Source: Halorussus halobius
GTDB taxonomy: Archaea > Halobacteriota > Halobacteria > Halobacteriales > Haladaptataceae
Assembly (NCBI RefSeq): GCF_004765805.1
Contig: NZ_SBIU01000003.1
Coordinates: forward strand, 248,001-312,000
Reading direction: 5' to 3'
DNA length: 64,000 bases
Position numbers and translations under genes: made by a program. Below, one piece after another: positions 41,315 through 50,150 of this stretch. The stretch's first letter is position 1; each line of letters begins with the position of its first letter. The notes below the pieces were generated by a model, which was given only the letters and a program-made list of their open reading frames with translations, was not told the origin of the DNA and made no database searches.

Positions 41315-42154
41315 CTACTCGTAGGTCAGGCTCATCCCGCCGTCGAAGCGCAGGTCGCCGCCGTTGAGGTGGCTCGCGTGCTCCGAGAAGCCGAACGCGA
41401 ACAGGTTGCCGACCTCGGCGGGCGTCATCATCTCGGTCGCGCGCGACTGGCCGAGCATCACGTCCTCGATTACCTCGTCGGCCGAGATGCCCCGCTGGTC
41501 GGCGGTGTCGGGAATCTGGTCGGTCACCAGCGGCGTCTTCACGTAGCCCGTGCTGATCGAGAACGCTCGCACCCCGTCGCGCTCGGCCGCGATGGACTGG
41601 GTGAGCCCCCGGAGGCCGAACTTCGCCACGTTGTACGCGACCTTGTCGCTTGTGACGTAGTGGCCGTGGACCGACGCCATGTTGCCGACGCAGCCGAAGC
41701 CGGCCTCGCGCATGTGCGGGAGGCAGTGTTTCGTCAGTTCCACGGGCGCGCGGACCATCACGTCCTGCATCCGGTCGTAGGCGTCCATCGGGAACTCCTC
41801 GATGGGGTCGATGTGTTGCATCCCAGCTATGTTGGCGAGGTACGCGAGCCGACCGTGGTCGGCGGCCGCGTCGACGATTTCGGGCACGTCCTCGCGCAGG
41901 TCGCCGACGACCGTCTCGACGGTGCCAGCCACGCCGTGGTCCTCGGCCCGCGCAGCCGTCCCGTCGAGTCCCTCGGCGTCCACGTCGGTTCCGACCACGG
42001 TCAGGCCGTTCTCGGCCAGCACGAGCGCGGTCGCGCGCCCGATGCCCGAGGCCGCGCCCGTCACGAGCGCGACGTTCCCGGGGGCGAATCGGTCGTCGTC
42101 GAGGACCAGCGCGTCCTCGGTCGAGAACTCGGGCGGAGCGATGTCGTCGGACAT
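41315..42154 (-). CDS. Short-chain dehydrogenase/reductase
   Basis: A 279-residue classical SDR. TGAASGIG (32-39) binds NAD(P), Asp in TDVDAE suggests NAD preference, NIAG follows at 108-111, and the catalytic set is Ser161, Tyr174 and Lys178 (YNVAK). The region resembles 3-hydroxybutyrate dehydrogenases and 3-oxoacyl reductases. It is divergent from the Liv-type transporter operon, which ends in a ketoacyl-synthase-like gene, so an acyl-chain substrate is plausible but unproven. Confidence 0.85.
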   Translation of the reverse strand: MSDDIAPPEFSTEDALVLDDDRFAPGNVALVTGAASGIGRATALVLAENGLTVVGTDVDAEGLDGTAARAEDHGVAGTVETVVGDLREDVPEIVDAAADHGRLAYLANIAGMQHIDPIEEFPMDAYDRMQDVMVRAPVELTKHCLPHMREAGFGCVGNMASVHGHYVTSDKVAYNVAKFGLRGLTQSIAAERDGVRAFSISTGYVKTPLVTDQIPDTADQRGISADEVIEDVMLGQSRATEMMTPAEVGNLFAFGFSEHASHLNGGDLRFDGGMSLTYE

Positions 42155-42344
42155 GGTGTGATTCGGCGTCCGGGAGGACGGAAAAACGAGGGGTTAATAC
42201 GTGAACGGTCGACTCGCCCGCGGCGGTGGCCGGTCGCGCTGGTCCGGGCGGTCCGCCCGCGGACGACCGCCGGCCCCACGGCGTCGCCGTTCACATGTTA
42301 ACCCCGCAGTATTTGCCGGATAGGACGGTTCACTCTAATCCGTT

Positions 42345-43787
42345 ATGACGGACGAGAACGTCTCACGTCGGCGATGGCTCGCTGCGCTCGGTGCGACCGG
42401 GGCGGCGGGGTTCGCCGGCTGTATCGGCGGTGACGGTGGACAGGACGACACGACAACGACCGCGGGGAGCGACGAGACCACGGCGAGCGGCGACACGGAC
42501 GAAGGCATGACGGAGACCACGGCGGGGACGACCGAGTCGAGCGCGTCGGGAGCGATGAAGATAGGAATCCTCCAGCCCACGTCCGGCGACCTCCAGTACT
42601 ACGGCCAGCAGGGCCTGTGGGGGTTCTACTCCGGGCTCGCGTACAAGGCCGGCGACGACCCGCTCGACAGTTCGAGCACGGGGAGCCACACGGTCACGGT
42701 CGGCGACGTGGACTACGAACTCGTCGTCCGGGACACCCAGTTCGCGGCGGACACGGCCCAGCAGTTGGCGACAAACCTCGTCCAGAACGAGGACGTGGAC
42801 ATGCTGTACGGCTGTGCCTCCTCGGGCGCGGCCGACCGCGTCATCCAAACGGTCGCAAAGCAGGCCAACGTCCCGTACATGGTCGGGCCGGCGGCCTCCG
42901 CCACGACGACCGGTAGCTCCGAGACCTGCGGCGAGATGATATTCCGCGCGAGCGAGAACACCGCGATGGACGCCCGGTCGGGCGGTCGGTACGTCGCCCG
43001 CGAGACCGACGTCTCGAGCGTCTACCTGTTCGGCGCGGACTACTCGTTCGGCCGCGCCGTGGTCAACAACTACCGGGAGGTCCTCGAATCCGAAGGCGTC
43101 GAAATCGTGGGCGAGCGGTTCGTCCCGCAGGGGTACGCCGAGTGGGAGGGCCTGCTCGACAACGCCCAGGAGGAGGGCGCTGAGGGCATCGTCGGCGGGT
43201 TCACCGTCTCGACGCTGCCCAACCTGTTCACGTCGTTCCTCAACGGCGACTACGACTACCGGGTGTTCGGCGGGTTCGCCACCCAGATCACCAACGCCGC
43301 GATGGGCCAGACCCTCGTGAACGCGCTGGGCGAGGACATGACCGCCGAGGACATCGCCGAGACCAACATGGGGCCGTTCACGACCCGGTACCACTGGAAC
43401 CAGTACGACAACGAGATCAACAACCAGTTCGTCGACAGCTACACCAGCACGTACGGCGTCGTGCCCGACCTGTTCACCTCCGGCTGTTTCACGGCCGCGT
43501 CGGCCATCGTGCAGGCGGTCGAGGAGAGCGGGTCGACCGAGGGCGCGGACGTTGCGGGCGCGCTCCGTGGCATGACCGTGACCGACACGCCGAAGGGCGA
43601 GGACGGCTACACGTTCCAGGAGTACGACAATCAGGCCCGGTCGGCGATGACCGTCGCGGACGTCATCCCGACCAGCGACGAGTGGGCCGACAACTGGGAC
43701 GCGCCCGTGATGCCCAGCGAACCGCTGGCGACCATCTCCAAGGACAATACCACGGTGCCCGCAGACGGCGTGGACTGCTCGCTGTAG
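42345..43787 (+). CDS. ABC transporter substrate-binding lipoprotein, LivK type
   Basis: A 480-residue periplasmic-binding-like protein. The N-terminus has a Tat motif (SRRRWLAALG) and a lipobox ending at Cys26 (GFAGC), so it is exported folded and anchored by lipid. A Thr/Asp-rich linker (30-68) precedes the binding domain (KIGILQPTSGDLQYYG, YGCASSGAADRVI, GGFTVSTLPNLF), of the Leu/Ile/Val and urea/amide receptor class. It begins an operon with two ATPases and two permeases. The ligand is probably an amino acid, amide or short organic acid. Confidence 0.88.
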   Translation: MTDENVSRRRWLAALGATGAAGFAGCIGGDGGQDDTTTTAGSDETTASGDTDEGMTETTAGTTESSASGAMKIGILQPTSGDLQYYGQQGLWGFYSGLAYKAGDDPLDSSSTGSHTVTVGDVDYELVVRDTQFAADTAQQLATNLVQNEDVDMLYGCASSGAADRVIQTVAKQANVPYMVGPAASATTTGSSETCGEMIFRASENTAMDARSGGRYVARETDVSSVYLFGADYSFGRAVVNNYREVLESEGVEIVGERFVPQGYAEWEGLLDNAQEEGAEGIVGGFTVSTLPNLFTSFLNGDYDYRVFGGFATQITNAAMGQTLVNALGEDMTAEDIAETNMGPFTTRYHWNQYDNEINNQFVDSYTSTYGVVPDLFTSGCFTAASAIVQAVEESGSTEGADVAGALRGMTVTDTPKGEDGYTFQEYDNQARSAMTVADVIPTSDEWADNWDAPVMPSEPLATISKDNTTVPADGVDCSL

Positions 43788-43790
43788 GCC

Positions 43791-44627
43791 ATGTTGCGAA
43801 CGTCGGGACTGACGAAGGAGTTCGGCGGTCTCACGGCCGTCGACGACGTGGACCTCGCGCTCGAAGAGGGCGAACTGTGTTCGCTCATCGGCCCGAACGG
43901 TGCCGGCAAGACCACGTTCTTCAACCTGCTGACGGGCGTACTCACGCCGACCCGCGGCACCATCGAGGTCCGCGACGGCGACGGGTGGCGCGACATCACC
44001 GACTCGACGCCGTACGAGACGGCGGCGCTCGGGCTCCACCGTTCGTACCAGATTACGAACGTGTTTCCGACCAGCACGGTGCTGGAGAACGTCCGCATCG
44101 CCGCCCAAGCCGCCAGCGACGACGGCCGAAAGCTGTGGCGCAACGCCGACGCCTTCGAGGCTCACGTCGAGGAGGCCCACCGGATTCTCGACCGGGTGGA
44201 CCTCGCCCACGAGGCCGACACGCCGGCCGAGAGCCTGAGCCACGGCGCGAAGCGCCAGCTGGAGGTCGGCATCGCGCTCGCGGGCGACGCCGAGGTCCTG
44301 CTGCTGGACGAGCCCAACGCCGGGGTGTCCTCCGAGAGCGTCGACCGCATCATCGACCTCATCGAGGACGTGGCGACCGACCACGCGGTCCTGCTGGTCG
44401 AACACAACATGGACATCGTGATGAACGTCTCCGACCGCGTGGTGGTGTTGAACCAGGGTGCGGTCATCGCCGAGGGAAGCCCGGACGAGGTGCAGGGCGA
44501 CCCCGCAGTCCAGGAGGCGTATCTGGGCGGCTACGAGCCCGGTAGTCTGGACGCCCAGTCGGAAGCCGGCCCCGAATCCGACGCCTCGCCACCCGAGGCG
44601 TCGGATTCGGAGGAGGGGACGGCGTGA
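43791..44627 (+). CDS. ABC transporter ATP-binding protein, LivG type
   Basis: A 278-residue ATPase with Walker A GPNGAGKTT (34-42), signature LSHGAKRQLEVG and Walker B VLLLDEPNAGVS, and a LivG-type insertion (TDSTPYETAALGLHRSYQITNVFPTSTVLENV). The last 30 residues are Ser/Glu/Ala-rich and lack the usual LivG end. It starts 3 bases after the receptor gene. It is followed by an H2 element rather than directly by LivF, a break in an otherwise tight operon. Confidence 0.88.
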   Translation: MLRTSGLTKEFGGLTAVDDVDLALEEGELCSLIGPNGAGKTTFFNLLTGVLTPTRGTIEVRDGDGWRDITDSTPYETAALGLHRSYQITNVFPTSTVLENVRIAAQAASDDGRKLWRNADAFEAHVEEAHRILDRVDLAHEADTPAESLSHGAKRQLEVGIALAGDAEVLLLDEPNAGVSSESVDRIIDLIEDVATDHAVLLVEHNMDIVMNVSDRVVVLNQGAVIAEGSPDEVQGDPAVQEAYLGGYEPGSLDAQSEAGPESDASPPEASDSEEGTA

Positions 44628-44645
44628 CGCCGACTACTCCCCCGT

Positions 44646-44858
44646 CGCGCTCCGCGACGCGGACCACCGGAACGCGCTCGGCGACACCGACGACCGGAGC
44701 GCGCCCGGCCCACCACTCCACCGTGGGCGGGACCGAAAGGGGCCGCGCCGTGGCGGGCCGCAAGCCCGTGGTCGCCCCTGCGCGGCCAGTATCTCGCGCC
44801 CGCAGTTCTGCGGGCGCGAGATACCCCGCAGAGCGACCGCCACGGCGCGGGGGCTTTC
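44646..44858 (+). repeat. Structured element H2, copy 1, with 27-bp repeats
   Basis: Three degenerate 27-bp units (44646-44672, 44673-44699, 44700-44726, each starting CGCGC) are followed after 8 bases by a large hairpin. Outer arms GAAAG/CTTTC (44735-44739 with 44854-44858) and a 13-bp stem CGCGCCGTGGCGG (44744-44756) pair with 44837-44849. Then comes a CGGGC/GCCCG side hairpin, CTGCG/CGCAG (44778-44782 with 44827-44831) and a perfect 16-bp distal stem (44790-44805 with 44808-44823). It fills the gap between LivG and LivF. Bases 44859-44940 hold no further structure. Confidence 0.85.
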
Positions 44859-44940
44859 TGGCGGTTCACTCCCCCAGGCACTGTGGACGCCCAGTTTCTG
44901 ACGACACCGCCACAGTAACTGATCCAACGGAGGTCAGGGA

Positions 44941-45639
44941 ATGACACTCTTAGAAGTCGAGAACGCCCACACCTACTACGGCGAGAGCCACATCCTCGAA
45001 GGCGTCTCGCTCGACGTCGCGGAGGGCGAGGTGGTCGCGCTGGTCGGCCGGAACGGCGTCGGCAAGACCACCACGCTCCGGACCGTCCTCCAGTTGACCC
45101 CGCCCCGCGAGGGCAGCGTCCGGTTCCGGGGCGAGGACCTGACCGGGCTGGCGACCCACGAGGTCGCCGACCGGGGCGTCGGCTGGATTCCCGAGGAGCG
45201 ACGCATCTTCACCCAGCTTTCGGTCGAGGAGAACGTCCGTGTCGCGGTGCCCGGGGACGGGAACGCCGACGCGGCGGTCGAGACGGCCTTCGAGACGTTC
45301 CCCGACCTGCGGGAGTTCGCGGGCCGGGACGCCGGCACGCTGTCGGGCGGCCAACAGCAGATGCTCGCGCTGGCGCGCGGGCTGGTCGGCGACAACGACC
45401 TGCTGCTGGTCGACGAACCCAGCGAGGGACTCGCGCCCCAGATCGTCGCGCGGGTCGGCGAGGCGCTCGCCGAGGCGGCCGAGGACACCACCCTGCTGGT
45501 GGTCGAACAGAACCTCCCGCTCGCGCTCGACCTGGCGGACCGGTTCTACGTGCTCGACAACGGGCAGGTGGTCGAGTCGGGCGACGCCGACGAGACGTCC
45601 GCCGACGACGAACGACTCAGGAGGTATCTCTCCGCATGA
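44941..45639 (+). CDS. ABC transporter ATP-binding protein, LivF type
   Basis: A 232-residue ATPase with Walker A GRNGVGKTT, LivF-typical GVGWIPEERRIFTQLSVEEN, signature LSGGQQQMLALARGL and Walker B LLLVDEPSEGLAP. It pairs with the LivG-type subunit to power the importer. The ATG follows an AGGTCAGGGA purine-rich stretch that could serve as ribosome site after the H2 element. It overlaps the LivH gene by 4 bases. Confidence 0.9.
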   Translation: MTLLEVENAHTYYGESHILEGVSLDVAEGEVVALVGRNGVGKTTTLRTVLQLTPPREGSVRFRGEDLTGLATHEVADRGVGWIPEERRIFTQLSVEENVRVAVPGDGNADAAVETAFETFPDLREFAGRDAGTLSGGQQQMLALARGLVGDNDLLLVDEPSEGLAPQIVARVGEALAEAAEDTTLLVVEQNLPLALDLADRFYVLDNGQVVESGDADETSADDERLRRYLSA

Positions 45640-46637
45640 CGACGGTACTGTTGCTCGACGCGCTCGGACAGTTCCTCCAGCCGGGCAACCTCGCGTCCGT
45701 CCTCGTCGACGGGCTCGCGAAGGCCGGGCTGTACGTGATGATAGCCAGCGGGCTCACGCTCATCTTCGGACTGATGGGCGTGCTCAACTTCGCCCACGGC
45801 TCGATGACGATGATCGGCGCGTATCTGGGCGGGCTCGTCATGGTGACGATGGTCGGCAACGCCACCGGCGCGGGGACGCGACTCCTGTTTTTCTTCCTCG
45901 CGATGGCGGCGGCGTTCGCCGTCCTCGCCGGCCTGGGCGGCGTCGTCGAGGTCGGCCTCATCCGGAAGCTGTACGACCGCCCGCCCGTCTACCAGATACT
46001 CCTGACGTTCGGGCTGACGCTCATACTCGACGAACTGGTCCGCATCGTGGTGCTGTTCTACGGGATGCAACCGACCAGCGACTGGCAGGTCGCGCTCGGA
46101 ACCAAGCCCCAGGCCCTCGAAACGCAGGTCGACCTCGGGTTGCTCTCGGTGCCGGGGCTGGACCTGTTCGAGATAGCCTTCGGCGCGCTCACGGTCGCGG
46201 CCCTGTGGGCGTTCCTCACCCGGACCCGGTACGGCATGATAGTCCGGGCGGGCAGCGAGGACGCCGAGATGACCGAGGCGCTGGGCATCGACGTGCGCCG
46301 AGTGTTCACGGTCGTCTTCGCGCTGGGCGCGGGCGTCGCTGGCGCGGCCGGCGCGCTGTTGATGTGGGACTCGACGTGGGGCGCGAGCGTCCCGCTGGCG
46401 GCCGACGCGCTGCTCCCGGCGTTCGTGGTCGTCATCATCGGCGGCCTCGGCACCTTCCGGGGCACGGTCGTCGCGGCGGTCATCGTCGGGATGACCGACG
46501 CCGTGATGACGTGGTGGTTCGTCAACCACATCGAGTTCGCGGGCCTCCCCGAGATGACCATCTTCCTCCTGCTCGTGGTGATGCTCGTCTTGCGACCGCA
46601 GGGGCTGTACGGCGTCGAGGAGGTGGGCGGCCATTAG
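45636..46637 (+). CDS. Branched-chain-type permease, LivH
   Basis: A 333-residue polytopic permease with about eight hydrophobic helices. IASGLTLIFGLMGVLNFAHG is the LivH hallmark, and IIGGLGTFRGTVVAAVIVG the conserved C-terminal loop that contacts the ATPase. It forms the membrane channel with LivM. Its end overlaps the presumed start of LivM. Confidence 0.9.
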   Translation: MTTVLLLDALGQFLQPGNLASVLVDGLAKAGLYVMIASGLTLIFGLMGVLNFAHGSMTMIGAYLGGLVMVTMVGNATGAGTRLLFFFLAMAAAFAVLAGLGGVVEVGLIRKLYDRPPVYQILLTFGLTLILDELVRIVVLFYGMQPTSDWQVALGTKPQALETQVDLGLLSVPGLDLFEIAFGALTVAALWAFLTRTRYGMIVRAGSEDAEMTEALGIDVRRVFTVVFALGAGVAGAAGALLMWDSTWGASVPLAADALLPAFVVVIIGGLGTFRGTVVAAVIVGMTDAVMTWWFVNHIEFAGLPEMTIFLLLVVMLVLRPQGLYGVEEVGGH

Positions 46638-47967
46638 CACCGAAACACCCGATTCGGGGGCCGACCCGGCCGCCGAAACCGACGCCGACTCGGAGGCCGC
46701 CGACGCCGAGCGAGCCACCGACGCGTGGTGGCCCGTGGCGTACGCCCGCGAGCAGTTCGCCCACCTGCTGGTGGTCGCCTTCTTCGCGGCCTACCCCGGC
46801 ATCTACGCGGTGCTGGTGAACTCGCCGCTGGGCGCGGAGATGGTGACGGTACTGCCGCGGGTCGAGACCATGGTCGTGGTCTTCTACTTCGGCCTGTTCG
46901 CGATGTCGTTCGACTTCATCAGCGGCTACACGGGCTATCTCTCCTTTGGCCACACCGCGTTCTACGGCACGGGCGCGTACTTCGTCGTCCTCGCGGCCAA
47001 CGGGAAGGTGCCCCTGCTGGGGCCGAACACGCCGTTCGTCTACCTGCTGGTCGTCGGCGGCGTGCTGGCGGTCGTGCTGGCGCTGCTCATCGGCGCGGTG
47101 TCGTTCCGACTGAGCGGCGTCTACTTCGCGATGATAACGCTGGGCTTCGCGCAGGTGCTGTACGTGTTCGTCCGCGAGTGGGGCTACCTGGCGAACAACC
47201 CCCGCGACGGCCCGGCGGTGTTAGAGCGAACCGACCCGTTCAGCATCGGCGTCCCGGGCGTGGACTCGCTCAACCTCGCAATCGGCCAGCTCGCGGGCGA
47301 CGCGGTCGACGGGTTCCTCGGCGTGCTGTCGTTCACTCAGGCCGAGGTGTCTTACTACATGATCGGCCTCGTGGTGTTGCTGTGTTACTTCGCCATGCAG
47401 CGCATCATCCACTCGCCGTTCGGGCGGGTGCTCGTCGCCATCCGCGAGAACGAGGAGCGCGCCGAGGCCATCGGCTACAACACCTTCTGGTACAAGCTGG
47501 GCGCGTTCGCGGTCAGCGCGTTCTTCGCCGCCATCGCGGGCGGGCTGCTCGCCGGGTTCCAGCGGTCGGTCTCCCCGGAGAACACCTTCTACTTCCTCGT
47601 GACCGGCGACGCCCTGCTGGCCGCCATCATCGGCGGGTTCGGCACGCTGGCCGGGCCGCTGTTCGGCTGGCTGTTCGACGAGTCGGTGACCGAATTCCTG
47701 TCGAAGGCCGGCGAGGGCGGCGGCCTGCTCCCGTACCTCCGGGACAACCTCGGCGAGGCCACGATGTCGACCGAGCTGTTCAACGGCCTGACCGTCAACG
47801 AGGCCATCGACACGTTCCTCAACGGCCACGCCGAGCTGTACGTCGGCGCGATATTCGTGCTGTTCGTGCTGTTCGTGCCGAGCGGCCTGCTCGGGACGGT
47901 TCGGGACCGACTCGGCGGTCCCGTCGGCGAGCAACTCGCGAAGCGACTGCGAGGTGACGACGAGTGA
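46633..47967 (+). CDS. Branched-chain-type permease, LivM, probable ATT start
   Basis: A polytopic permease of 410 residues from the GTG at 46735 or 444 from an ATT at 46633. The core carries the family motif DFISGYTGYLSFGHTAFYG and IIGGFGTLAGPLFGWL. The 34 codons before the GTG are open and read STETPDSGADPAAETDADS, a normal haloarchaeal N-terminus, reached only from the rare start ATT, which overlaps the LivH stop codon (ATTAG). This supports the longer form. The central insertion (about 190-225) and the C-terminal insert near residues 345-390 (counted from the GTG) are longer than in bacterial LivM. Confidence 0.82.
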   Translation: MSTETPDSGADPAAETDADSEAADAERATDAWWPVAYAREQFAHLLVVAFFAAYPGIYAVLVNSPLGAEMVTVLPRVETMVVVFYFGLFAMSFDFISGYTGYLSFGHTAFYGTGAYFVVLAANGKVPLLGPNTPFVYLLVVGGVLAVVLALLIGAVSFRLSGVYFAMITLGFAQVLYVFVREWGYLANNPRDGPAVLERTDPFSIGVPGVDSLNLAIGQLAGDAVDGFLGVLSFTQAEVSYYMIGLVVLLCYFAMQRIIHSPFGRVLVAIRENEERAEAIGYNTFWYKLGAFAVSAFFAAIAGGLLAGFQRSVSPENTFYFLVTGDALLAAIIGGFGTLAGPLFGWLFDESVTEFLSKAGEGGGLLPYLRDNLGEATMSTELFNGLTVNEAIDTFLNGHAELYVGAIFVLFVLFVPSGLLGTVRDRLGGPVGEQLAKRLRGDDE

Positions 47968-47991
47968 CGACGATTCGACGACCCGCCGGGC

Positions 47992-48249
47992 CGCGCTCGG
48001 TGACGCCATCCACGGGACCGCGCCCGGTGACACCATCCACGAGCATGCACCCGGTGGTACTGTCCACCAGAAAACGGCCGGTGGCGCAGTCCATCGGAAC
48101 GCGCTCGGTGCCATCATCCACCGTCCGGGTGGACGAAAGGGGCCGCGCGCTCGCGGGCCGCCGGCCCGTGGTCGTCTCAGCGGCCCCTATTCGGCGCGCG
48201 GTTTGCGCCGAATATGCCGCTGAGCGACCGCGAGCGCGCGGGGGCTTTC
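47992..48249 (+). repeat. Structured element H2, copy 2, with 27-bp repeats
   Basis: Five degenerate 27-bp units (47992-48126) are followed, again after exactly 8 bases, by the hairpin. Outer arms GAAAG/CTTTC (48135-48139 with 48245-48249), stem CGCGCGCTCGCGG (48144-48156) with 48228-48240, CAGCGG/CCGCTG (48178-48183 with 48217-48222) and distal TATTCGGCGC/GCGCCGAATA (48188-48197 with 48205-48214). Each stem differs from copy 1 yet pairs perfectly. It follows the LivM stop and precedes the KAS III gene. Confidence 0.85.
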
Positions 48250-48373
48250 GTGGCGTTGTTCACCCCTGTAGCTGTCACATCGAGGTCGACCGAGATGTAA
48301 CGCGACCGGACGGGGATTTTCCGGACGTTCACGGCCACAGCAATCACGACGGCGAAATCAGTGACGACGTAAA

Positions 48374-48476
48374 GCGAGCGCGCGCGGGCTTTCGAGGAAG
48401 TCCCAGTCACCGTTCTGTCGGTCGCGCTCCTCGAACAGTCACTGCCGGTCGCGCTCCCCGAACAGTCGCGCCGAGA
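48374..48476 (+). repeat. Half H2 element with further 27-bp repeats
   Basis: GCGAGCGCGCGCGGGCTTTCG at 48374-48394 (21 bases described here by ends only: GCGAGCGCGC...GCTTTCG) matches the right arm of H2 without its left partner. Two 27-base units starting CGCGCTCC follow at 48423-48449 and 48450-48476, with a weaker one before. The rest of 48250-48517 has no gene. CAAGGAGGAG at 48502-48511 is a strong ribosome site for the next gene. Confidence 0.6.
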
Positions 48477-48517
48477 CGAAGCAGTCACGGACCTCCCGCG
48501 CCAAGGAGGAGTACTGC

Positions 48518-49546
48518 ATGACCGATGCCGACGACCCACGGGTCGGGCTCACCGGCTACGGCACCTACGTTCCCGACTCGGTCATCACCGGCGAGGAGAT
48601 CGCCGCCGAGAGCGGGATTCCCGAAGAAGTCGTAATCGAGAAGATGGGCGTCCGCGAGAAGCGGGTCTGCCCGCCCGACGCCGACCACGCGACCGACATG
48701 TGCGTGAACGCCGCCGAGGAAGCGCTGGCCGACGCCGACCTCGACCCGGCGGACGTGGACCTCGTGTTGTACCACGGCAGCGAGTACAAGGACTTCTACG
48801 TCTGGAGCGCGGCCGCCAACGTCGCCGAGCGACTCGGGGCCGAGGACGCCTTCGCCGTCGAGAGCTACGCACTGTGCGCTGGCGCGCCCCTGGCAATCCG
48901 GCAGGCCAAGTCCCAGTTGCTCGCGGACGCCCCGGAGACCGCGCTGTTGGTCTCGGCCAGCCGCGAGGAGGACCTCGTCGACTACGCCAACGAGGACTCG
49001 TCGTTCATGTTCAACTTCGGCAGCGGGGCGTGCGCGATGGTCCTCGAACGTGACCCCGAGGACGCCCGCGCTCGCGCCACGGTACGGGAGAGCGCCGCCG
49101 TCACGGACGGCAGCTTCTCGGAGGACGTGGTGATGCCGGCCGGCGGGTCGCGCAACCCGCCGACTCGCGAGACGGTCGCGCAGGGACTCCACTCGCTCGA
49201 CGTGCCCGACCCCGACGGGATGAAAGAGCGGCTCGCCGACGTGAGCCTGCCCAACTTCCTCGACGTGGCCGACGACGCGCTCGACCGGTCGGGCTACGAC
49301 CGCGCGGACCTCGATTTCGTGGCGCTGACCCACATGAAGCGGTCGTTCCACGACCTGCTGACCGAGAAGCTCGACGTCGACCACTACTACCTCGACGAGT
49401 ACGGCCACGTCCAGAGCGTCGACCAGATTCTGGCGCTCGACGAGGGGTTGGCGCGCGGACTGGTCGAGCCGGGCGACGTGGTCTGTTTCCTCGCGGCGGG
49501 GACGGGCTACACGTGGGCCGCGACCGTGCTGGAGTGGCACGGGTAG
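48518..49546 (+). CDS. KAS III-like 3-oxoacyl synthase
   Basis: A 342-residue thiolase-fold condensing enzyme. The nucleophile is Cys120 (ESYALCAGAP) and His272 (ALTHMKRSFH) the second triad member. The third, normally Asn in a GN motif, reads EYGHVQS (His297), so the triad is Cys-His-His and the chemistry may differ from fatty-acid initiation. It follows the Liv importer on the same strand with an H2 repeat between, so it may process the imported acid after CoA activation. A GGAGGAG ribosome site 7-13 bases upstream fixes the start. Confidence 0.82.
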   Translation: MTDADDPRVGLTGYGTYVPDSVITGEEIAAESGIPEEVVIEKMGVREKRVCPPDADHATDMCVNAAEEALADADLDPADVDLVLYHGSEYKDFYVWSAAANVAERLGAEDAFAVESYALCAGAPLAIRQAKSQLLADAPETALLVSASREEDLVDYANEDSSFMFNFGSGACAMVLERDPEDARARATVRESAAVTDGSFSEDVVMPAGGSRNPPTRETVAQGLHSLDVPDPDGMKERLADVSLPNFLDVADDALDRSGYDRADLDFVALTHMKRSFHDLLTEKLDVDHYYLDEYGHVQSVDQILALDEGLARGLVEPGDVVCFLAAGTGYTWAATVLEWHG

Positions 49547-49862
49547 TCGAATCGCGTCGTCGCTTCTTCCACACCTTCCGAATCGCTTCGTCCCTATCAC
49601 GGATTGTGCTCCGTCGCTTCGCTCCGCCATCAATCGTCGCTCCGCTTCGTTTTCCTCGTCGCTCCGCCTCGTTTCCGTTCGGGATTTGGCGCGCGCTGGC
49701 GCGGTCGTGCTGAGCGAAGCGAACCACTGCTCGGCGAACCGGATTGTCCGCCGGTGCCCCCTGTCGCGTGGTCTCGCGCGAGGGACGACTGAACGTAGTG
49801 ACGTAGGAAGCTACGGCGGTTCGAGGTGCGGTCGCGATGCCGTGCGGCGCGGATGCGGTCTC
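49547..49862. other. Intergenic region, low-complexity repeats only
   Basis: About 315 bases after the KAS III gene contain many short TCGCTTCGCTCCG-type repeats typical of haloarchaeal spacers. Frames through it are rich in Arg and Ser and are not gene-like. No RNA gene was recognised. Confidence 0.5.
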
Positions 49863-50082
49863 CCATCGGTCGAGGGAGTAGCTCGCTTGTCGGTCAGGCC
49901 ACAGTTGTTGTGGTTCAGCACGAGCTAGCTTCTGCCTCGACCAATGAGCAACCGCGACCGCCACGGCACCGCAACCGCGACGGCGGGCCTCACACCTCCC
50001 CAGCCTCCTCGCTCACATTCGTTCGCTCGTCCCTCGCGCGTTTGGCGCGGCCACTCCGGGCCGCGCCAGCACGCGCCGACCG
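49863..50082 (+). repeat. Dispersed structured element H1, copy C
   Basis: Inverted arms (49863-49888 and 49922-49948, the second with GAGCTAGCTTCTGCCTCGACC) flank a 33-base spacer. The right half continues with the ACCGC-rich stretch, a CCTCACACCTCCCCAGCC segment and hairpin 2 GGCGCGGCC/GGCCGCGCC (50044-50052 with 50059-50067), ending in CACGCGCCGACCG. Hairpin 1 is poorly formed in this copy. Confidence 0.7.
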
Positions 50083-50150
50083 ATAAAATATCTCCGCGCG
50101 AATCACAGAGACGACGAAAAGCGCGCGCGAGTCGCGACGGAGAACCCAGT

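Noticed and set aside
47954-48223. Reading frame with 9-residue repeats (ALGDAIHGT...) as a protein gene
   Set aside because: It overlaps the LivM end, runs on into the H2 hairpin, and the similar frame at 44458-44901 starts inside LivG. The conservation is at the DNA level.
47992-48476. The 27-bp repeats as a CRISPR array
   Set aside because: Units are directly adjacent, degenerate and lack unique spacers, and there are no cas genes in the window.
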